Origin: Bacillota bacterium
GTDB taxonomy: Bacteria > Bacillota > Bacilli > Alicyclobacillales > SLC66
Length of the DNA: 20,801 nt
Assembly (NCBI GenBank): GCA_021821225.1
Contig: JAKACR010000019.1
Location: 1 to 20,801, forward strand
Reading direction: 5' to 3'
The notes below the pieces were generated by a model, which searched no databases, was not told where the DNA came from, and saw nothing but the letters and a program-made list of their open reading frames with translations. The position numbers and the translations under genes were made by a program. Positions 16,422 through 20,801 of this stretch are shown one piece after another (within the stretch, counting starts at the first letter, position 1; each line of letters opens with the position of its first letter).

Positions 16422-16862
16422 ATGAACATTCTATCGCGTCCATCCTCATACGTTGGCGGCGTGGACAGGCCCGCGGCCGGACAACCTGTTGGGCAGCCCG
16501 TTGGGAAAACCGCTGGACAATCCACCGGGCAGGCGGCCGTTGCGAGTAGTGAAGGAGATTTTGCCCGGCAACTGCAGCAGGTGATGCGCACTCAATCGCG
16601 CGGCGTGGCGATCTCGGCGCACGCGGGGGCCAGGCTCCACGCGCGGGGAATTACGGTGACTCTCCACATGATGGAGCAATTGGCGCATGGGGCGGACCGG
16701 CTCGCGCAAAAAAACGCGCGTGAATCGCTGGTCGTCGTGGGGAATGTGGGGTTTGTCATGAATGTTCCCAACCGGACGGTGGTCACGGCGTTACCGTTGG
16801 CCGGTGCAGACGGACATGTGTTCACCAACATTGACAGTGCGCTGTGGCTGGGGGACATGTGA
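16422..16862 (+). CDS. conserved flagellar operon protein (TIGR02530-type)
   Basis: A 146-aa protein of unknown biochemical role, found between flgD and flgE in many Firmicutes flagellar operons. The conserved C-terminal half is visible: H-A-G-A-R-L-H-A-R-G-I, then N-A-R-E-S-L-V-V-V, V-G-F-V-M-N-V-P-N-R-T-V-V-T-A and F-T-N-I-D-S-A. The N-terminal part has a short Gly-Gln repeat tract (G-Q-P-V-G-Q-P-V-G-K). It has no signal peptide or membrane segment. ATG 16422 has GGAGG (16411-16415) 6 bases upstream; the longer frame from 16344 overlaps flgD and is unlikely. I assign the family from memory of its motif. Confidence 0.8.
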   Translation: MNILSRPSSYVGGVDRPAAGQPVGQPVGKTAGQSTGQAAVASSEGDFARQLQQVMRTQSRGVAISAHAGARLHARGITVTLHMMEQLAHGADRLAQKNARESLVVVGNVGFVMNVPNRTVVTALPLAGADGHVFTNIDSALWLGDM

Positions 16863-16893
16863 TAAACCGAATTTTGTCATGCAAGTAACACCC

Positions 16894-16966
16894 GGGTGAT
16901 TGAAATGAAAGGGGCCGGACCGCTTTGCGGGAGTCCCAGGAGTGCCGCCGACTGACCGAGACGGCA
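16894..16966 (+). other. structured leader upstream of flgE
   Basis: Part of a 126-base gap. It holds the perfect palindrome CACCCGGGTG (about 16889-16898). A hairpin in which GGAC (16917-16920) pairs with GTCC (16933-16936) and CCGC with GCGG around a TTT loop comes next, then an arm pair TGCCG (16943-16947) and CGGCA (16962-16966). No U-tract follows. The flgE ribosome binding site comes right after. No known riboswitch class was recognised, and no convincing promoter was found. Confidence 0.35.
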
Positions 16967-16988
16967 TGAACAGGAGGAGGATGGACAG

Positions 16989-17954
16989 ATGCTTCGTTCG
17001 ATGTACTCAGCCATTTCCGGGATGAATGCATTTCAAACGCAGTTGGACGTCGTCGGCAACAATATCGCCAATGTCGATACGACAGGATTCAAGGCGAGCC
17101 GTGTCGAATTCAGTGATATCCTGAGTCAGACGCTCGCGAACGCCGCCGCCCCCGCGCCGGCGAACATCGCGGGTCCGGGCGGCATTAATCCGCAGCAGGT
17201 CGGGCTGGGCGTGAACGTTGCCGCGATCAGCACGCCATTCACGCAGGGCGCGGACCAGCAGACGGGAGTGCCGACGGATGTGGCGTTGGACGGATCCGGA
17301 TTTTTTATTGTCAGCCCGTCGGCGCAGTCAAACATCCCGGCCACGGTCGACCAACCGCCGACAACGACGGCCGTCGGCAACAACCCGGTGTATTACACGC
17401 GCGCGGGAAACTTTACCGTGGATGCCAGCGGAAATGTCACGCTGCCGGACGGGTCGAAGCTGCTCGGCTACCTCTCCGGCACGACGCCGACGCCCGCACA
17501 ACCGTCGCAGTTGTCGGCCGTCAACATCTCCGTCCGCCAGGCGCTGCCCGGCGGAGGCACGGCGGTGGTTCCGGGGAATTTCACAATCCAGCCGAACGGC
17601 ACGATCACCGTTACGGACCCTTCGACCAATCAGGTGGTGGAAACCTGGGTGGTTCCGCTGGCCAACTTCTCCAATCCGGGCGGGTTGGCAAAGGCGGGGA
17701 ACAATCTGTACGCCGCGACGGCAAACTCAGGAGGCTTTACGGGGGCCGCCGTTCCCGGAGCGTACATGGGACAGGCGGGACAAAACGGCCTGGCGAATTT
17801 CCGTCCTGGCGCGCTGGAGGCGTCCAATGTCAACCTGACACAGGAATTCACCAACATGATCGTGGCGCAACAGGGATTTGACGCCAACTCAAAGGTGATC
17901 AACACCGACAACAACATCCTTGCGACAATCCAGACATTGCAGCAACAGGCCTGA
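16989..17954 (+). CDS. flgE: flagellar hook protein FlgE (FlgE/F/G family)
   Basis: Hook subunit that polymerises outside the cell under the FlgD cap. It has 321 aa. The N-terminal rod/hook motif is M-Y-S-A-I-S-G-M-N-A and N-N-I-A-N-V-D-T-T-G-F-K (24-35). The C-terminal partner is N-L-T-Q-E-F-T-N-M-I-V-A-Q-Q-G-F-D-A-N-S-K. The middle part contains the D1-type F-F-I-V-S and Y-T-R-A-G-N-F segments. Position after flgD supports hook protein rather than distal rod FlgG; older B. subtilis annotation called the gene at this place flgG. ATG 16989 has AGGAGGAGG upstream. Confidence 0.92.
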   Translation: MLRSMYSAISGMNAFQTQLDVVGNNIANVDTTGFKASRVEFSDILSQTLANAAAPAPANIAGPGGINPQQVGLGVNVAAISTPFTQGADQQTGVPTDVALDGSGFFIVSPSAQSNIPATVDQPPTTTAVGNNPVYYTRAGNFTVDASGNVTLPDGSKLLGYLSGTTPTPAQPSQLSAVNISVRQALPGGGTAVVPGNFTIQPNGTITVTDPSTNQVVETWVVPLANFSNPGGLAKAGNNLYAATANSGGFTGAAVPGAYMGQAGQNGLANFRPGALEASNVNLTQEFTNMIVAQQGFDANSKVINTDNNILATIQTLQQQA

Positions 17955-17980
17955 TCGGCGGCAAAGGGGGTGGCCAACAC

Positions 17981-18214
17981 TTGGTGACAGTGACCCGGAT
18001 GAACGGCGAGGTTTTCGTGTTAAATGCGTTGCTGGTCGAACGGGTGGAGGCCACTCCCGATACTGTCGTCACGCTTCTGTCGGGCAAGAAGTTCGTGGTG
18101 CGGGAAACGGCGTCCGAACTGGTGGCTATGGTGACCGCATACTATCAGCGCGTCGGACTGTTGCCCGGACTGGCGGCGGCAGGACGGCAAGCGGGGGATA
18201 GCGATGAATCTTAA
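17981..18214 (+). CDS. flbD: flagellar protein FlbD/SwrD
   Basis: Small cytoplasmic protein that in B. subtilis (SwrD) raises flagellar torque and allows swarming. It has 77 aa. The family core is clear: V-T-R-M-N-G-E-V-F-V-L-N-A, I/V-E-A-T-P-D-T-V-V-T-L, S-G-K-K-F-V-V-R-E. The start is TTG 17981, with AAGGGGGTGG upstream; it aligns with the usual M-I-K-V-T-R beginning. The last 15 residues are a family-atypical Gly/Ala-rich tail. It overlaps fliL by 11 bases. Confidence 0.93.
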   Translation: MVTVTRMNGEVFVLNALLVERVEATPDTVVTLLSGKKFVVRETASELVAMVTAYYQRVGLLPGLAAAGRQAGDSDES

Positions 18215-18626
18215 GAAGCGTTCCATGTTGATCACAGCCTCTGCCATCGTATTGACGACGGCGGCAATCGGCGCGTACAAGGCGTTCGGCAGTTCCGGCC
18301 AAGGGCGGCAACCCCCGTCTCTGGCGCAGTTGCAAAAGTGGCAGTTCTCGCTGCCGCAGATGACGACCAACCTTCAGGGCAGCAGCATCATCCAGATCAC
18401 CTTTACGTTGCAGGCGCCCAATGCGACGGTGTTCGCCGAGTTGCAGCAGAGTTCGGCCCAGATCCAGGACGCGGCGGTCGGGGTGCTCCACAGGTTGACG
18501 GGGTCCGAGGTGATGAGACCAGACGGGCGCCAGGTGATCAAGCGACTGCTCGCAAAGCGCGTTGATTCACTGCTGAGATCAGGGCGCATCACTACGGTGT
18601 ACATCGATTCCATGATCGTTCAGTGA
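18204..18626 (+). CDS. fliL: flagellar basal body-associated protein FliL
   Basis: Inner-membrane protein that surrounds the stator units and influences motor function. It has 140 aa: a short basic N-terminus (M-N-L-K-K-R), one membrane segment (about 8-27, I-T-A-S-A-I-V-L-T-T-A-A-I) and a periplasmic domain ending in V-Y-I-D-S-M-I-V-Q. The central segment I-I-Q-I-T-F-T-L-Q-A-P-N-A matches the FliL beta-strand region. ATG 18204 lies inside flbD with GGGGGAT upstream. It is divergent, so the call leans on gene order as well. Confidence 0.9.
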   Translation: MNLKKRSMLITASAIVLTTAAIGAYKAFGSSGQGRQPPSLAQLQKWQFSLPQMTTNLQGSSIIQITFTLQAPNATVFAELQQSSAQIQDAAVGVLHRLTGSEVMRPDGRQVIKRLLAKRVDSLLRSGRITTVYIDSMIVQ

Positions 18627-18656
18627 TGTGCGCGATTGATCGGGAGGTAAACGAAA

Positions 18657-19649
18657 TTGGTCGATATTCTTTCCCAAGGCGAGATTGACGCGCTGTTGAG
18701 CGCACTGAGTTCAGGCGAACTGTCGGCCGAAGACGCGCGGCGCAACGATGAGACCGGACGCTTGCGCGCCTACGATTTTCGCCGCGCCATGCGGTTTTCC
18801 AAAGACCACCTGCGTTCGATCTCGCGCATCTATGAACAGTACGCGCGGCTTCTGGCCACCTACTTTGCCGTGCAGTTGCGCCTGCCGGCGCAGATTCAGG
18901 TGGAGTCCGTGACACAGTTGCCGTATGTGGAATTTGCGCGTTCGCTTCCGACGGAGACTGTCTTGCACCTGATCGATGTGAGGCCGTCGGGCGGCAAGTT
19001 TTTGCTCGAGGTGTCCCCCGAGGTGGCGTCCGCTCTGCTCGACCGGTTGCTCGGAGGCATGGGACAGGCCGATACGCTTCAACGCAAGCTGACCGACATT
19101 GACATCCAGGTGATGGAGCGCCTGTTTGCGCGCTCGTTGCCCTCTCTCTCGTCCGCGTGGAGCGGCGTTGCCGATATGCATTTTACCTATGATAGTCTGG
19201 AGATGAATTCGCAATTTATACAAATCGCGAATCAAACGGATGTCGTGCTTGTCGTATCATTGTCCGTGGCGATTGGAACGGGTTCGGGCATGATGAATGT
19301 CTGCATGCCGCACACCGTCCTTGAACCGATCATGCCGCGCCTGAGCAGCCGGTTTGTCCTGGCCGGACAGAACGACGCGCCCCAACAGCCGTCCGACGAG
19401 CTTGTCCGGTACATGAATCAGGTCACCGTGACGATAAAGGCGGAGATCGGCAGTGCGCGGGTGCGCTTTGACCAGTTGCTCGGTCTGCAACTGGGCGATG
19501 TCATCGCGTTGGAACAGCCGATCGAGGATGATCTGTCCATAAAAGTCGGCGAAAAGCTGACGTTTCGCGGTCGTCCGGGCACGCGGCGCGGCCATTATGC
19601 GGTGCGAATCACCCGGGCGGTGGGGGATGGTGACGAGAATGGGCGATGA
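18657..19649 (+). CDS. fliM: flagellar motor switch protein FliM
   Basis: C-ring protein that binds CheY-P and sets rotation direction. It has 330 aa. The N-terminal CheY-P-binding motif L-S-Q-G-E-I-D-A-L-L is at residues 5-14. The CheC-like middle domain contains G-G-M-G (133-136), the GGxG loop that contacts FliG. The C-terminal SpoA-type domain carries L-G-L-Q-L-G-D-V-I-A-L and V-G-E-K-L-T-F-R-G-R-P-G. The TTG start has GGGAGG about 9 bases upstream, 30 bases after fliL. It overlaps fliY by 11 bases. Confidence 0.97.
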   Translation: MVDILSQGEIDALLSALSSGELSAEDARRNDETGRLRAYDFRRAMRFSKDHLRSISRIYEQYARLLATYFAVQLRLPAQIQVESVTQLPYVEFARSLPTETVLHLIDVRPSGGKFLLEVSPEVASALLDRLLGGMGQADTLQRKLTDIDIQVMERLFARSLPSLSSAWSGVADMHFTYDSLEMNSQFIQIANQTDVVLVVSLSVAIGTGSGMMNVCMPHTVLEPIMPRLSSRFVLAGQNDAPQQPSDELVRYMNQVTVTIKAEIGSARVRFDQLLGLQLGDVIALEQPIEDDLSIKVGEKLTFRGRPGTRRGHYAVRITRAVGDGDENGR

Positions 19650-20801
19650 GCCGCTGAATCAGGACCAGATCGACGCACTCTTGCAAGCGAACCTGCCTGC
19701 GCAAAAAACGGGCGATTCGTCTCCGGTCGACCTGGACGCCGTGGGTGAGATCAGCAATATCGCTTTTGGAACGGCGGCCACGACACTGTCCGTCCTGCTG
19801 AACCAGCGGGTTCTCATCACAACGCCGATGGTTAGTCTGGTCGCGGCGGGCGATCCGGACACGGATTATCCTCCTCCTTACGTGGTGGCGGAGGTGGAGT
19901 ACACGCAGGGGTTGAAAGGGGTCAATATCCTCGCGATCACGGCGCAAGACGCGGCCGTGATCGCCGACCTGATGTTAGGCGGCGACGGGAGTGCACCGGT
20001 CGCTGAACTGACGGACCTTCATCTGAGCGCTGTCGCGGAGGCGATGAACCAGATGATGGGGTCGGCGGCCACGTCGCTGGCGACCATGCTGAAGCACCCT
20101 GTCAACATCTCTCCCCCGGCGGTGCGGATGGTGGACGACAGCCACCTGTCGAGCAGCATCGTGCATCCGCCCGACACATCGACGGTCAAGGTTTCCTTTC
20201 AATTGAAAGTCGGCGACCTGATCGATTCGAAGATCATGCACATCGCCCCTCTCGGGTTTGTCGCGCAACTCGTGCGGCAGGTGAGGGTGGCGGGCGCGAT
20301 AGAGCATGCACCGGCTCCGGCCTCGCCCCCGGAACCGACCGGGAAGGCGGCGCAGACGGGCACGCGCGGCGCGTTCCCGCGGGCGCCGGACGTTGTGCGC
20401 GAGCAGTCTGCCGGGGGAAATGAGGGCGGCGGCGTTCTTTCGGAGGCGGAAGAACGGGAATTGGAGCAAACCGGAGCGATATCCAGGCGCGCAGGGGGCG
20501 GCGTGCCGCCGGATGACGGGCATTTTCACGTGGAGTCGGCGCAGTTCTCGGATTTTGAGGAGCAGTCGACGGTTCCGGCGGGCCGCAACCTCGATTTGTT
20601 GCTCGATATTTCCCTGGGCGTGACAGTGGAACTGGGGAGGACGCGGAAATTGATCCGCGACATTCTCGACCTGGCGAAAGGGTCGGTTGTGGAACTGGAT
20701 ACGGTGGCGGGCGAACCTGTGGACATTCTTGTCAACGAGAAATTGATCGCGCGCGGCGAAGTCGTGGTCATTGACGAGAACTTCGGCGTGCGCGTGACCG
20801 A
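19639..20801 (+). CDS. fliY: flagellar motor switch phosphatase FliY (3' end outside window)
   Basis: C-ring protein of Gram-positive bacteria that combines a CheC-type CheY-P phosphatase with a FliN domain. 387 residues are visible; B. subtilis FliY has 378, so only a short tail is missing. The N-terminal L-N-Q-D-Q-I-D-A-L-L resembles the CheY-binding motif. Both phosphatase active sites are intact: Glu37/Asn40 (G-E-I-S-N-I) and Glu134/Asn137 (A-E-A-M-N-Q-M-M-G). A variable acidic/proline linker runs from about 222 to 315, then the SpoA domain (L-L-L-D-I-S-L-G-V-T-V-E-L-G-R-T). ATG 19639 lies inside fliM; GTG 19630 is a possible earlier start. Confidence 0.96.
   Translation, partial: MGDEPLNQDQIDALLQANLPAQKTGDSSPVDLDAVGEISNIAFGTAATTLSVLLNQRVLITTPMVSLVAAGDPDTDYPPPYVVAEVEYTQGLKGVNILAITAQDAAVIADLMLGGDGSAPVAELTDLHLSAVAEAMNQMMGSAATSLATMLKHPVNISPPAVRMVDDSHLSSSIVHPPDTSTVKVSFQLKVGDLIDSKIMHIAPLGFVAQLVRQVRVAGAIEHAPAPASPPEPTGKAAQTGTRGAFPRAPDVVREQSAGGNEGGGVLSEAEERELEQTGAISRRAGGGVPPDDGHFHVESAQFSDFEEQSTVPAGRNLDLLLDISLGVTVELGRTRKLIRDILDLAKGSVVELDTVAGEPVDILVNEKLIARGEVVVIDENFGVRVT

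Noticed and set aside
16863..16988. c-di-GMP or other riboswitch upstream of flgE
   Set aside because: Hairpins are present, but I could not match the conserved core of any riboswitch class I know.
1..20801. CRISPR array, tRNA/rRNA, prophage or defence island
   Set aside because: No spaced direct-repeat array, no tRNA-like cloverleaf and no phage or defence genes were seen; nearly every base belongs to the housekeeping and flagellar genes.

Overview
The window carries 23 genes, all on the + strand and almost without gaps. Gene content and order match the Bacillus subtilis block topA-trmFO-codV(xerC)-codW(hslV)-codX(hslU)-codY followed by the fla/che operon from flgB to fliY. CodY, TrmFO, a dual-phosphatase FliY and an XerC/HslVU/CodY cluster point to class Bacilli. 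The visibly high G+C content, the strong Shine-Dalgarno sequences and the many TTG/GTG starts suggest a high-GC lineage, perhaps Alicyclobacillaceae-like. That placement is inference, not something a single gene proves.

Region 1 (1-6882) is housekeeping and regulation. It holds the 3' part of topA (DNA topoisomerase I), trmFO (tRNA m5U54 methylation), xerC (chromosome dimer resolution), hslV and hslU (ATP-dependent protease) and codY (global nutrient repressor). A 151-bp palindromic element with imperfect terminal inverted repeats and an exact 8-bp direct repeat on each side sits between xerC and hslV. It looks like a non-autonomous mobile element (MITE type).

Region 2 (7023-20801) is the flagellar operon. 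The rod, basal-body, switch and export-ATPase genes come first (flgB, flgC, fliE, fliF, fliG, fliH, fliI, fliJ). A motE/ylxF-like membrane protein, fliK (hook length), flgD (hook cap), a small conserved flagellar operon protein and flgE (hook) follow. The last genes are flbD/swrD, fliL, fliM and nearly complete fliY. Overlaps or short spacers link most of them, which implies one polycistronic transcript and translational coupling. The later fla/che genes presumably continue past the right edge.

The most interesting signals are mostly small: the MITE-like insertion next to the hslV ribosome binding site; repeats and palindromes in the codY-flgB gap, where flagellar transcription would be expected to start; hairpins in four flagellar spacers; a CodY with a near-invariant DNA-binding helix but a changed effector pocket; and a run of TTG starts. 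I found no tRNA, rRNA, CRISPR array, phage gene, complete insertion sequence or clearly novel multigene system. No stretch above 300 bases lacks a gene; the largest gaps are 3849-4045, 6883-7022, 14037-14176 and 16863-16988.
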